From Amoeboaphelidium protococcarum (taxonomy: Eukaryota > Aphelidiomycota > Aphelidea): 64,000 nt of DNA. The stretch is taken from assembly GCA_023515745.1 (NCBI GenBank), contig JALECJ010000255.1:10001-74000 (forward strand). Reading direction: 5' to 3'. The notes beneath the pieces are model-generated. The model saw only the letters and a list, made by a program, of their open reading frames with translations, ran no database searches and was not told where the DNA came from. A program made the translations under genes and the position numbers. Below, piece after piece: positions 11,047 to 22,700 of the stretch. The number at the start of each line of letters is the position of its first letter. The first letter of the stretch is position 1.

Positions 11047-12576
11047 TCATACTAAGCCCATCATGTTTCCGAACGACACATACTGCATAGGACGCGTCAT
11101 AGGATGCGGCACTGCATCGAAAGTACAATACTCATACTTGATAAACGAGCGATCACCATTATCCACAGTAATGTTGATATAAGCACCTTTATTGTCCATC
11201 TGATCACAGTAGTTTGGAGCACTAAAGACTGTCACACAGCGACCATTATGATCAATAGCGTATCCATTATCTTTAACTTCATGACTACGGATGATCATAT
11301 CAAGACCGTTAAAGTCGCAGAAATTCTTAGTCACATCCGGCCCGAACTGAATGGCAACACCACGCTTTGACTGCTGACGGCCCATCTCAGCGCAAGGATC
11401 GGACCACAGCATTTCCACCATCAACAAATCTTTTCCCGATGGCCCAGAAACAGACGGCGGTGGCTGTCTGAAACGATCAATGTCGCGGAGTTCATCGATG
11501 GAGACATTGTCGCGCGAGAATAGGCCGCCATGCAGTACGAGAGCCTTCTTATGGATGAGGTGGGCCAGAGGACACGCGCAGAAGATCTCGCTGAACAGCT
11601 TGAACATATTGTCAGACTAGTACTTGGCCCTCAACTCGTTCTCGAATCCATACATCCTGTTCATGTCATCAGTTTCGTGATTTCCTCTATTCAGAAGCAT
11701 ATACTCAGGATAGAGAACTTTATACGCGAGCAAAGTCATTATACACTCCACTGAGAATGAGCCGCGATCGACAAAGTCACCATTAAATAAGTAAATGTGA
11801 GGTTCCTTCCCATCTGAACCATCGCTTGGATATCCATTAGTCTTAAATATGTTGAGTAAATCATAGTATTGTCCGTGAATATCTCCACATACGGTTAACA
11901 CTGTTCCGGGGGCGTACTTGTTCAAATCAATGTCCACCACAGATTATTGCGCCTTCAGTATGTCTAGAGCCTTTAACATCATTTTTAATGCATATTTCTT
12001 ATGAATGCGCTTCTCCTATTCAAATCTAGTAACCAAGTCTCTGACGAAAGCCAATGTGATATCTCCTTCATCCCATCTGAAGCCATCATAGGAATCTTCC
12101 ACCACAAAGTCTTCAGGATTTATAGTCTCTGAAATCTTCGGCTTCACCACGTCATCATACGCCATAGCCTTCTCAAAGTCGATTCGCTTCACAATCTTTT
12201 CAACAATAGACAGCTTCTACTTGGCATCGGCATCATTAGGAGCACCTTTAACCACCACACGGAAATCCTTCAAAGACTCTTTGTATCTGCCAAGCGCGAA
12301 GTAAGCAGAGGCGCGTCTGTAGTATGCTTTTACTAATCCGGGCTTTACGTTAAGAGCCTTTTCAGCATCAGCGATAACATCTCCGTAATTCTCCAATCGT
12401 AAACTAGCCATAGCTCGATTGGTGTAGTAAGTAGGCTCATTCTGATACACCTCGATCGCCTCTGTATACTTGTCATACGCTTCCTGGTACTTTCCATCCT
12501 TGAATAGAGCATTCGCTTCAGCTTTAATAGCCTCGGCCTACTAGAGCCTGCTGTCTTATTCATTCTACGCCATCAT
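11047..12576 (-). CDS. PPT1: serine/threonine protein phosphatase 5 (PP5/Ppt1)
   Basis: A 509-residue TPR-coupled PPP phosphatase. The N-terminal 15-130 or so form TPR helices ([60 protein letters not shown]) that in the family bind Hsp90. The catalytic half has the three PPP signatures: [11 protein letters not shown] near residue 229, GDFVDRGSF, and [10 protein letters not shown] near 295, followed by [20 protein letters not shown]. Length matches human PP5 (499). Several glutamines are TAA/TAG, for example at AKYQSDN and ILKAQQSV, so the standard code would break it into several pieces. No intron. Two adjacent ATGs (12576, 12573) are possible starts. Confidence 0.95.
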
Positions 12577-13083
12577 TGCTACGTTAAACTGTATAAATTA
12601 TAGTAATAGAGTCAGTGGGAGGGTAGAAAGCTACTGATAAAGACTCCGTAGAAGAGCTGGTGCAATTTAAATTTTTGTCTGGAGCGAGGCGAAATCTTGA
12701 TAAAAATTCGCGCGAGTTTGAAATATCTTGGATCGGCAAACAGCTGGAAAATCCCTCCTGAGATAACGCACATCACTATGGTCAGTGAGATTATTCATTT
12801 TACATCAACCTTTCTAAGAATTCATATTAGTTAAAATAAATGTTGCATCATTTACACGCGTAATTCAACAGCAATTCAGTCTGCGGATGAGTGCATGTTG
12901 CATACAATCGAAAAGCGTCAAATGTGATGAGACTCAATATATGAAACTTATGATGGTGTGCAAATAAATTACAAAAGTGTTGCAATAATCAGCAATTAAG
13001 ATCACTGATTTGATCATCGTCATTAATTTCATTTTGAATTATTACTTCATAAAAATCATAAATTCATCATATCCATCATCACA
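12577..13083. other. intergenic, PP5 promoter side
   Basis: About 500 AT-rich bases between the start of PP5 and the stop of the tyrosinase gene, both on the minus strand. It should contain the PP5 promoter and the tyrosinase 3' UTR. No further gene or repeat is seen. Confidence 0.5.
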
Positions 13084-14676
13084 TCACAGTAGGAACAGAG
13101 TGGAAACAACACCAATGAACATAACTTCGAACTGAACATTATACGATGTCATAGCACCGCTTGCCTTCTTCTTAGGCGCTCCCTGCACTGGGTATACATT
13201 ATTGGTAGTGTTAGGATTAATACGCGCACCATTAGATAAGAGTAGAGGCTCAGCAGTGTCATCGATACGATTCAGCTTATACGCAGGAGGCTTGGCATTA
13301 GTGTCCAGAAAGTCGTATCCTTTTCGCGCAGGCAGTAAATCTTATACTCTGAGATTCCAAGGATATAGCACACTGTCATACATGTGACCAACTAGGACCC
13401 ATCGTCTCTGACCATTGACCGTGACTTATTATGCACCGGGCGTGTTCTCGTTCACGGTTGGATCGGTGACACCGGGACGGTAGCAAGTGGCACTTCCAGT
13501 ACCATTAGAGCAACCATGACGGTCTTGCCAGAATGTAAGCAATCGGTCAACTTGACTATGATGGATCAAAAATATAGGATCATTGAACGAGACTTCGACT
13601 TGGCGCATTGTGCCACCCAAGAATCGATGAATACCATTGTGATTCTGTCCGTAGTAACCGGTGACTGAAGACACCCAGCCCTCAAGAACATTACGGAATG
13701 ATCCCTCAATTCCAGAGTTATCAAAAGGTGCTGCATCGTATACAGGCACGCTCATGAGACGGTCAAATTCCTATTGAGTCTAGAATCGGAAGCCAGCATC
13801 TTCTCCGATATTCCTAGTGAGAGCCTTGATTGAATCAGGATAATCTGGAGGTAGAGACCAACGCTTGGAGCATTGTTGAGATGGATTCTGATTAGGATCT
13901 TGACACCAAGGGCCGCTTTCAATGATAAAATTGTTATTCGGATTACCAGTTGGACCAAAATACTTCTCCAGTCCGTCCCAGCCTTTCATCCAGTCCCAGA
14001 AGGGTAGGCCCATAGTGTCATCGCCGGAAGCAGTGGCGATCGCGCGCTCCACCACACGCATTGTCATTCTGTGCCAGATGAGGAAAGATGGCCCAGAATG
14101 AGCTGCAGTTCTGTTACTTCCAGACACAGTGTTGGCAGAGAAGGATCTCAAGTGCAGACGCGACAAATGATCATAGATACCAAGCTCCTTGAGTCTGTAT
14201 AAAGCATCGCGCCATCGAGCAAACCACGCGTCATCACACTGACGCATCTCAGGCCTAATGCTGGTCGGGAACTCGGACTCTTCAAACACGCGCACCTTCT
14301 TTGTTATTACCATCGGCTGGCGCAGATTAGCGTCTGTGACCGTTAAACGCACATCAAACTCGCCAACACGAGTGAAACTGTAATCAATCACACGTCCGAC
14401 GCAGGGATTCAAATTGGTTCTTCCATCTGATGTACACAGACCACCCTCAGCATTTGGGAATTCCCAGGTAAAGGTCGGATTCTGCAGAGTCAGACTAGCA
14501 TTCACATCAGGCGCCATTATAACAGGCCAATTTGGTGGCATTGGGACATGGAAGATCTTTATCTAGTCTTCTTGTTGTTATTACTACTACTATTGCTAGA
14601 CTCGCTAGCTCTATACGGAGGAGATTGCATTGTATAACGCCACAACTATAATCGCCACGACTTGTTTATTCATCAT
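13084..14676 (-). CDS. secreted PKD-domain tyrosinase (polyphenol oxidase)
   Basis: A 530-residue copper oxidase of the tyrosinase family, which hydroxylates and oxidises phenols to quinones. It starts with MMNKQVVAIIVVALYNAIS, a signal peptide, followed by a glutamine run encoded almost wholly by TAA/TAG. Next comes a PKD-like beta domain (YSFTRVGEFDVRLTVTDA, about residues 90-120). CuA ligands are visible as RLHLR, AAHSGPSF and IWHRM; CuB as HNGIH and LIHHSQVDRLL. The C terminus is ASGAMTS followed by a short hydrophobic tail ending TLFLL, which could be a GPI-anchor signal, so cell-surface retention is possible. Likely role is melanin or phenol oxidation in the wall. The last codon before 13084 is followed by TGA. 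No intron. Confidence 0.93.
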
Positions 14677-14717
14677 TTTTCCTGTATGTGTGTTTATTTT
14701 ATTGTTAATGTATATAC

Positions 14718-15035
14718 TCAATAAGAAGAAGAAATTGATCGATATATTGGTGCTACATGATCCAAGTGATTCTAAATCAGACCAGTTTATCCCGGTTGAC
14801 CAATCAGACTGGGCCAACTTAGTTACACCGACTGGTCACACGAACCAATTTTGGCGATGGAGGCAACAAAGGCTTCACACGCGTTCAATATCGCGGCTAT
14901 ATTATCACGTACCACCTCATGACTAAGATTACTGGATGTGTATTTAGATATACAAGGGAATAATGTTACATTCAATTGTAAATTGTTTGTGTTCTCGCGA
15001 TTATAGTCTTTGTGGCGATTGAAAATCCCCGACAC
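14718..15035 (-). CDS. hypothetical small protein
   Basis: An open frame of 105 residues beginning MSGIFNRHKDYNREN and ending SISSSY before TGA. It is sandwiched between two genes on the same strand, 41 bases from each. The middle part (VRDNIAAILNACEAFVASIA) looks helical and soluble. Three glutamines would be TAA/TAG. No family was recognised. The tight fit favours a real gene, but it could also be shared 3'/5' UTR of its neighbours. Confidence 0.4.
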
Positions 15036-15076
15036 TTAACAGACGGTAGTAGATCAAAAATCTATGTTAACAATTT

Positions 15077-15573
15077 TCATTATTATTAGGCATATTTGAC
15101 ACGATTAGCAGCTAAATATATTCCACGTGACGTTCCAGACTGAAGTGTGTCTTGAAATCCAAGAGGGCCGAATTCACAGTCGGCGCAGATCAAATACTTC
15201 ATACCTTCCCTCACACTGTCCTACTATGCGGTCACAGTTTTACTAAATCCTATATTTTCAAATTAGAACGCGTCTTTAAGCAACCAGTATCCTTCCAACT
15301 GCTATTATGGGTTCTATTCTACTGTATTCAACTCTGGGAGTTTATACTACATTCAATCTGGATTCAATCCCGAGGTTACGTGATGGTCTGTATAGAACGA
15401 GATAATCATTAGATTCTTACTCGATCAATATTTCTATCTGATAGATGCTCTATTGATTTCTCATACTAGGCCACACCTTTACGCACTATTAGCGATTTGC
15501 ATTAAGTTTATGGACAGATAAAGTTCTCGGCATTAGAGCCATTTTCATTGATATGTTAATCAAGCGTCATCAT
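15077..15573 (-). CDS. DSS4: Mss4/Dss4 (RABIF) Rab chaperone/exchange factor
   Basis: Two exons, 15573-15421 and 15346-15077, joined by a 74-base intron (GTAAGA...AATGTAG), give 140 residues. Mss4 proteins stabilise nucleotide-free exocytic Rabs. Diagnostic parts are ENFICPQTQCKSLIVRKG near the N terminus, YWLLKDAFQFENIGFSKTV in the middle, and KYLICADCEFGPLGFQ, the family's central zinc knuckle. The first knuckle is CX4C rather than the usual CX2C, and both extra residues that make the difference lie next to TAA-encoded glutamines. The protein ends with three TAA codons before TGA, so its true C-terminal residues are uncertain. The frame is invisible under the standard code. Neighbour BTA1 ends 139 bases upstream. 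Confidence 0.88.
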
Positions 15574-15711
15574 AAAGCTATCGAACTAACAAAATCACAA
15601 AAGAAATCGCGTACTAGAAGAGTTAAGACCTTCAAGTACAAGTGGACTTTGTATTCGCATTATCACTATTATCACGTATTAAATTCATTACTAACATTAT
15701 CACTATTATTA

Positions 15712-18349
15712 TCATTATTTCACTGCCATCCAGAAAGAGGCATACATGTTGACACGATCGATGCATTCGTGTAATAAAGCATCCTGATGGTTGCTTGATA
15801 TCTCGGCGAGCAACGCATCCCATTTCCCGCTTGATTTCTCCTTATCGCTCACTCTGACACCAAGAGGAGAGACTCTGAACTGATGTTCTTCAAATACTCT
15901 CAAGTACCATGGTTTCTTGGCTGCACTACGGATCAGAATGCGACCACCCGCTTTCATTTTACGCTAGAATGCCTCAACTTCTTCTTGCGCCAACTTTTCG
16001 TCAAACCAGTCCATGTGATCCATCACCACACACTTGGTCAAGGATCCGTCTGCGAGATCATTCAGCACGGCAGCAATGGGACGCGTATGAATTCTGATAG
16101 ATCTCAGATTGGCAGTCTTGATCAAGCGATCATAACCTTTCTGCGTAAGCCATTCAGGACAGTTACCACTGTTATTGTTGGCATAACGCTGAGACAAGCA
16201 CAAATGGTAAAAGTATGAAGTTTCCGATAGTAACTCTGCGCGAACCAGTGGATCAAAAGTGTTCACGATGTAGTCATAGACATCACCATCAGAAAGGAGC
16301 ATTTCCAGTTGTTCTTTAGGCACACCCAGAGCTTCCCAAGCAAACTTGTAACTATTCAACAGACCGATCCACTTACGATCCAGAAAGTGATGGCGCAACT
16401 CATTCTCCCAGATTGCGATTTGATTCTGCAAATTGTCCGCAGTGCAAAGTCTCACAATAACGCGGTCCAATCTTTTCACTTTAGCAAGAAATTTGAACGC
16501 ACGAATAGCCAATCCACTGGATCCAGTATGGTAAAAGTTGGTGAACGCGCAGTTACTCTTCCAAAACTGGTATGCATGCAGCGATAAGTATGGAGATAGT
16601 CTGGTATCAAGCATCAGCTCAAAGCTAGGATGATAACCTTCTCCAAACAGGGACCATACATCTTCGTAAGTGAGCGCAGTCATGGCAGCAATCTTCAATT
16701 CAAGCAGGTGCCCTTGACATGGATTCATATCAACACAGTGAATCTTGTGTGGTCCGTGCAGAGCATATTCCAATGCATTACAACCACCAGAGGTCAAGAT
16801 CAACATTTGGTCATCCTTCTGTAGATCCAGAAACTGCAAATCAACCTTTGGATCTTCCCAAGCAAACGCATAAATGTACGTGGACAGACCAGGTATTGGT
16901 GTTGGATCAAATTCCATTCTCCATTAATGACTCTGTCCGTGTACATGCTTGAAACTTAGTAAAGGCTTTCCTTAACGTTTAGACACCGCATGCACATTAC
17001 CGACAGCCTTACTAGCAATAGAATTACTCATGCTGATAGCAGAATCAACGCCTTGATCTTCATTATCATCATCCAAATTCCAACCATTCAATGACGAATA
17101 ATTATTCAACTTTTACACGGCTTGGTTCAGATCAACAGCAGATTTAGATTCAGTTGATACCTGCTAGTAATCGATAGAGTGAGTTCCAATAAAAACGTAA
17201 TAAGGCATCCCCAGCATACCTTTGATGACCCAGTTTCTACCATTGTACACCTTGATGGTGGCAAATTTGTGCTCCAAATATTCTCTGCGCTCAGGACTCA
17301 AATAGATATTGTCCAATTCAAACCAGGATTGCCAAAACTTTCTAGTCAACCAGCCGTGATGTCTACTTGGATCATGCGGTGTGGGGTGTTTGAAAGACAC
17401 ATAAAAGTCCGACACACCAACAAGACCACATGGACTCAACATATCATACACTTTATCAACAATAGCATAATGAGAAGGGAACATACTGAGAGAATAGGAC
17501 ATGGTGATCAGTCCAATCTCAACATCATCCGCATCCATATCCACGTCGAAAACCAAAGCATCCATACATTTGACATGAACATTAGACCAGCCAAGACGCT
17601 AAAACCTCTACTCAGCCACACGACATAGGGATGGAGTAATATCAACAACATACACGGCATGGAAATGATCAATAGGAATATAGTTATTCATAATCTCGAC
17701 ATTTGATCCTGTCCCACCGCCAATATCAATCCAAATTAGTTTCTACACATGAAAGTACATACACTTGATTATAGTAACAACAACATCAACAACAAGGAAA
17801 ATTAAGAATATGCAATACCTTTTCACCGGTGTGGACCGGAACTGGGCGTAAATAAGGAGAAGACATGGGCGATGGAATATACTCACTGCAGTGGTCAGCA
17901 TCACTTCCACAATCTTCAGCAGAAGCAGCAGCAGCAGTTTACGTGTGATCAATGGGATGATCCAAATCCTTTAAATAAACTTGTTTCAGCTAAGCCGCGC
18001 AAAGCCTCAACATTGTCGATCGGCCGGCCAACAGACGCGCTCTCGTCTGGTCGTAAATATCAGCCTGGCCCTCATAGAACTTTTCGAGCATTTGCTGGTG
18101 AGCATTACTATCCTTAGTAGTTGTTGTCTTCGCATCAGCATTAGAAGATGAACTTTTAGATGTAAAGAACGGTTTGAAGAAACAGTTCCATGCAAACTTG
18201 ATATAGGTGATCACCAATTGCTTTTACCAAGTTACCAACAACAGCAAATTCAACATGGTAATGATAGCAATAGATTCAGCATAGTTGAATGGAGAGAACC
18301 AAGTTAACACTGCATTGAGTACAAGTATCCAACGCACAGCCACCTTCAT
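15712..18349 (-). CDS. BTA1: betaine lipid (DGTS) synthase, fused BtaB-BtaA
   Basis: Exons 18349-17819 and 17742-15712 with a 76-base intron (GTATTG...GTGTAG) encode 853 residues. The enzyme makes diacylglyceryl-trimethylhomoserine: BtaA transfers the aminocarboxypropyl group of SAM to diacylglycerol, BtaB N-methylates it three times. The N terminus has hydrophobic segments (KVAVRWILVLNAVLTWF, LNLLLLVTW). The BtaB half has a SAM-binding IDIGGGTGSN at about residues 181-190; a low-complexity linker with TAA/TAG codons leads to the BtaA half (YAFAWEDPKVDLQFL near 468, then ILTSGGCNALEYAL). The final sense codon is TAA, directly before TGA. In fungi this gene is induced by phosphate starvation; nothing in the promoter proves that here. 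Divergent from sideroflexin across 284 bases. Confidence 0.94.
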
Positions 18350-18633
18350 TACCTTGATAAAGAAAGATGATTATTATCGGATGCAGAGTCACACACACAC
18401 ACACACACTCAGATGGTAGAAGTTGATATGACAGCGAAGGAGAGTAAGATAGATCGCTTGAGCCGCAGATTCGTATAAGTACGGCACTTATTGAGAAGGG
18501 CGACCGATCGATGTGGCTGCATTCGCGCACGCGTTCAAACAAACATTGGCCCAGCAGTACAGTACGCGTGTGCAATTCACGCGCCATCAACGCTAACATT
18601 GAGAGCATCAGATCGATTAATTACACACACGCA
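18350..18633. promoter_or_regulatory. bidirectional promoter BTA1 / sideroflexin
   Basis: The start codons of two divergent genes are 284 bases apart. The interval contains a (CA)9-type microsatellite near 18390-18408 and several ACGCGT/ACGCGC boxes near 18530 and 18565-18582. ACGCGT is the MCB element in yeasts, but it is common throughout this window, so no function is claimed. Confidence 0.55.
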
Positions 18634-19731
18634 ATGTCAACTGCAGGCAGGATAGATTTAAGTAAGATTATTACCATTATTATTATGATAAAGCGTTTTC
18701 TAACTAATATTAAGTTGTGAAAGAGAATTAAGTGTAGATAAGCCTTAGTATTCTCAGAGTACGTTCTATGGCAGAGTGTTGCACTTTGTAAAGTTGACAA
18801 GTCCACTCAACTTGTTTGTAACTGATCAGACTTTGCATAAAAGTAAGCGTCTCGTGGAATCTTACCAACAAGGGAGAGGGAATCCATTCGCTGAGAATAA
18901 GAGGTATGATGAGCAGTCGCTTTGGAAGGCCAAGTACTTGATCGATGCAACATTTCATCCAGACACTAAAGAGAAGATTCTCCTACCATTTAGAATGTCA
19001 AGTTTCGTTCCCACCAATTTACTTGTTACTGCTGGCCTTTTGCTACCTAATGCAACGTTGAAGTAGGTAATCTTTTGGTAGTGGGTGAACTAGAGTGTGA
19101 ATGTTGGTATTAATTGGGCAAATGCCAACAAGTCCACCTAAATGACAACTAATGAAACTTTGGTGGCCTACCTATCCGCAGTGTTTGCATCAGTGACTGT
19201 TGCAGTCGGACTGAATCGAGTAGTCAGAAGTCCTCTACTGTCACGGTTCGTTCCCTTTGTCGCGGTTGCCTCGGCCGGAGCGTTGAATGTCTTTCTAATG
19301 CGCCGCAAAGAACTTACTGAGGGAATAGATATTTATGACGATCGCGGCAATCTTGCAGGTAAATCGTAAACTGCTGGAATGACTGCCATCTCCCAAGTGG
19401 CCATCAGTAGAATTGCAACAAGTCTACCGTGTCTCACCATTCCACCGCTCGTATTGTCACGTCTGGAAAAGTATTCATTTTTTACTAACTCTCCTACACG
19501 GTTAATGGCTGCCAATTTAGGTATTTATATTCTTGGTGTATTGATGTTAACATTTATTTGAAGTGTGAGTTGCATGTAGGACTAATCACAATTTGTCTAA
19601 TGACTGCGCTTCCGTGTGCAATAGCGCTATTTCCGCAAAATGGCAGATTGCCGGTTGATCAACTTGAACCTGAACTTTATAACAAGCTGAAAGGCAAAAC
19701 CAGATTTGTGACTTATAATAAAGGACTCTGA
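18634..19731 (+). CDS. FSF1: sideroflexin (mitochondrial serine/amino acid carrier)
   Basis: Exons 18634-18661, 18738-19535 and 19580-19731 (introns of 76 and 44 bases, ending GTGTAG and CATGTAG) encode 325 residues. Sideroflexins sit in the mitochondrial inner membrane and carry serine for one-carbon metabolism. Family landmarks run in order: RIDLNKPQYSQSTFYGR, LWKAKYLIDATFHPDT, RMSSFVPTNLLVTAG, VIFWQWVNQSVN, then ISRIATSLP and finally ALPCAIALFPQNG with the terminal FVTYNKGL. In VIFWQWVNQ both conserved glutamines are TAG (19079-19081, 19091-19093), strong evidence for the altered code. The first exon is only 28 bases. Convergent with AFI1; their stops are 60 bases apart. Confidence 0.95.
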
Positions 19732-19791
19732 TTATATATTAAATTCAACCAACTATTCTATTTTATAAACTAACAAAAACACATTCCATCA

Positions 19792-22700
19792 TCAGAAATT
19801 TCTGGATACTATCGGACTCATTTAATCTTCATCGAAAAACACTTCTCCTGAATCAGTAATGGAAGACTAATGGTCACTCCTATCATCATCTACCTGTACT
19901 CTACCATTACCACTTGGAAGATCATGTAGAGAATCGGCGGCCTCAGAGTTATCACTGGATCCCTTGCCCAGAGAAGACTTGGATCTTGACGTTAATCGCG
20001 TCAGACTTTTCGACAGACTTCGCAGAGATTTATTGAAATGATCAGCAATCTTTTTCTTCTTCTTACCTTCTTCCGCTGGTACCTGCGTTGACTTACTTAC
20101 CACTCCACCCAACTGTCCTGTCTGCTAGAGTTAATTCAAAATACTGGGCTAGCTTTTAGACAACTTCCGCTGTCTCATTTTACCAATTTCATTAGTCTTC
20201 ATTTGCAAAATCTCCTTAATGTCAATCATCGTCTCTCCCCCATATGATACACTCTCACCTTGACTCTAATCAGAGTGTAACTGTGGAGTAGACTGAGTGG
20301 CAACATCTTCGGGAACGTGCCATTTCGTCTATTGCAAATGTTTATCAACATACCCAGGAGTTGCCAATACATCGTGAGATTCAGCAATATTACCACGACC
20401 ACTGACAATAGACTCGTAAGATGCAGTTACAGAAGATGATAAGGTATCGACGGACTGATCAACACTACTATAAGCGGCTTTATATGGCTCATCTGCATAT
20501 TCATCCTACTAGCAAGAATACGCAATATGAAAGATTGGATTCAACATATCTACAAAAGTAGAACCAACACGATCACATTCTCCGACAGATTATAAGAATT
20601 GAGTACACAGCCTCCTCACAGATCCATCAGTATGAAATAGTCCGATGGATAGTTGAGCGAGTCCACCATCTTTAAGTGAAAAATCCTCCAACAACAGCAA
20701 AGTAGCTTTTTCGGATTATTCAGCCATACGATAAAGGGCCTTGTAAAAATCAGAAACTTCCTACGTAGACAAGTCATTAGCAGACTTGAAAATTTGAGCA
20801 ATCTACTCCGGAAGATAGAGATCAACAGCACGGCTCTAAACAGCAGATGAAGGATCTGAATCTCCTGCTCCAGCTTTCGCTACTAAAGTCTGCGGCTACA
20901 ACTATGGCTACTTTATTGACATTGATCTCTTCCTTTGAGCTTTCCCAGCATTATTAGCTGCGGAATTAGCCGCTTTAGACTAAGAACCTTTATCAGCTAC
21001 TTACTACAGATATTCAACTAAATTCTTTAAAACAGGATCTTGAGCTACTTACGACTTGGTAAACGTCTTGTTTCGATACCGTTCCAAATAGAGATTTAGC
21101 CGTTGAGCATATGATTTCTGCAACTACTGAAAGGTTGACGTGCGCCGGAACTAGACAACTCTTATTGCATATAAATCCAATTGAATTTTTTAGTCATCGG
21201 AACTAGCAAAGATTTCTCTGGCACCAATCGTAGGAGGCATTTGGATAGCATTAGGAATTTCAATCAAATCAGAACTCTTGCTTTTGATGTTGGACAGCTA
21301 TGATAATGCACCAGATTAGCCGTGATGAATACTCTATTCATAAATATATGAAGAACAAATTCTAAGAAAGCGGGACACGTAATCACGTAAATACTACCTC
21401 ACATCAGACTCGGTGCTGCGACTTTGAACCATCTACATAACCACTTTCATGAATTTACAATCTTCGGATACCAACTACTACTCTTTATCGCTGTTCTAAA
21501 ACAGATCTTAGTCAGCAGCAGGCGCAACTTTTGATAAATTAGCAACTGAATATCCAGCATTCTAAGCTGCATTACTGACATCATCGGTAAATCCATACGG
21601 TGATCTGGAATTGAGCTAAGAACTAAACTGCACTTTACCCGAGTTTAAATCAACAATGACGTCCCACCAATCTTGATGCATCTCGAATATTGGATTCGCG
21701 GCACCGGCTATATAACCAGATACACTCAGTAATTAATCAACCATAGTCAATGGGACAGATGGCAACAGTCTAGACTGGATATTCTCAATCATTGGAGTGA
21801 AAAGTGCAGCAAAGGCAAACACTAAACGAGAAATTTCACCAGCAGATTTCTTGGCTCCCAAAAATAGGATTCTTCGCTCACTCAGGACACTATGAATTAG
21901 GAGCATCAAAGGAGGCACTTCATCTGCAACAGGCTTGGGATGGAGTATGGAGATCAGTTACATGAGAGACTGCTCTCCAATTTCCACGGGATAAAGAGTA
22001 ATCGGCAGCTTTAAAGGCACATTCTTACCATCAATTACAATTTTAGCTTCAAACTAGTAATTGGTACCATCAAAATTTATAACTGCACTATTCTTTGCGA
22101 CTTTGTCCTTACTAAGACGGATAAATTCAGAGTACCTGGAGATTTAATGCGCAGGCCGACTAAATTATGGCATATATAGATAGCCATTGACAGAGGAGAT
22201 ACAATTTTTAGTCTCATCATCATACAATACGGTTGAGCATCCACCGCGAAGTAAAGTCCTTTAATTCTTTGTCAGTTGAGGATAGACTAGACTTAATTCA
22301 TGAGAATTTATAGTTTAATACAGAGTCTACAGCTTATCCGCAGAGGGATTTTGAAAATACTTCTCGAGCGATAAAACTAGCAAAGGCTTAAAAGAACTCA
22401 CAAATTAGCATTTGGATATTATGGCCAAACTCTTATGCAATTTCTATCCAGAGGAATCTGTGCGAGAGCGCATGAGACTGATTCCATAAAGTAGTCCTCC
22501 GTCAACTGTTTCATCATCAAGTTCATCTGCACTCTATAAAGCAGATAATTGCAATTTAGCAGTCAAAAATTCAGACTTGACAATAAACCTTATCCTTAAG
22601 CTGCAGCTACCAAAATTAAGAGTCATACACTGACTGTTTATATTACCAACCTGAAAATTGCAATCTTCACCCCATCTGATGTAGTTGTTGAGCACAATAT

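Noticed and set aside
14630-14926. Plus-strand 98-residue frame with a membrane helix
   Set aside because: Antisense to the tyrosinase signal peptide and the small hypothetical gene; the helix mirrors the signal-peptide codons.
15152-15774. Plus-strand open frames, some with protein-like composition
   Set aside because: They are antisense to the two-exon MSS4 gene and the BTA1 3' end, whose motifs are unmistakable.
18390-18408. CA repeat as a regulatory element
   Set aside because: A plain microsatellite; no evidence of function beyond its place in a promoter.
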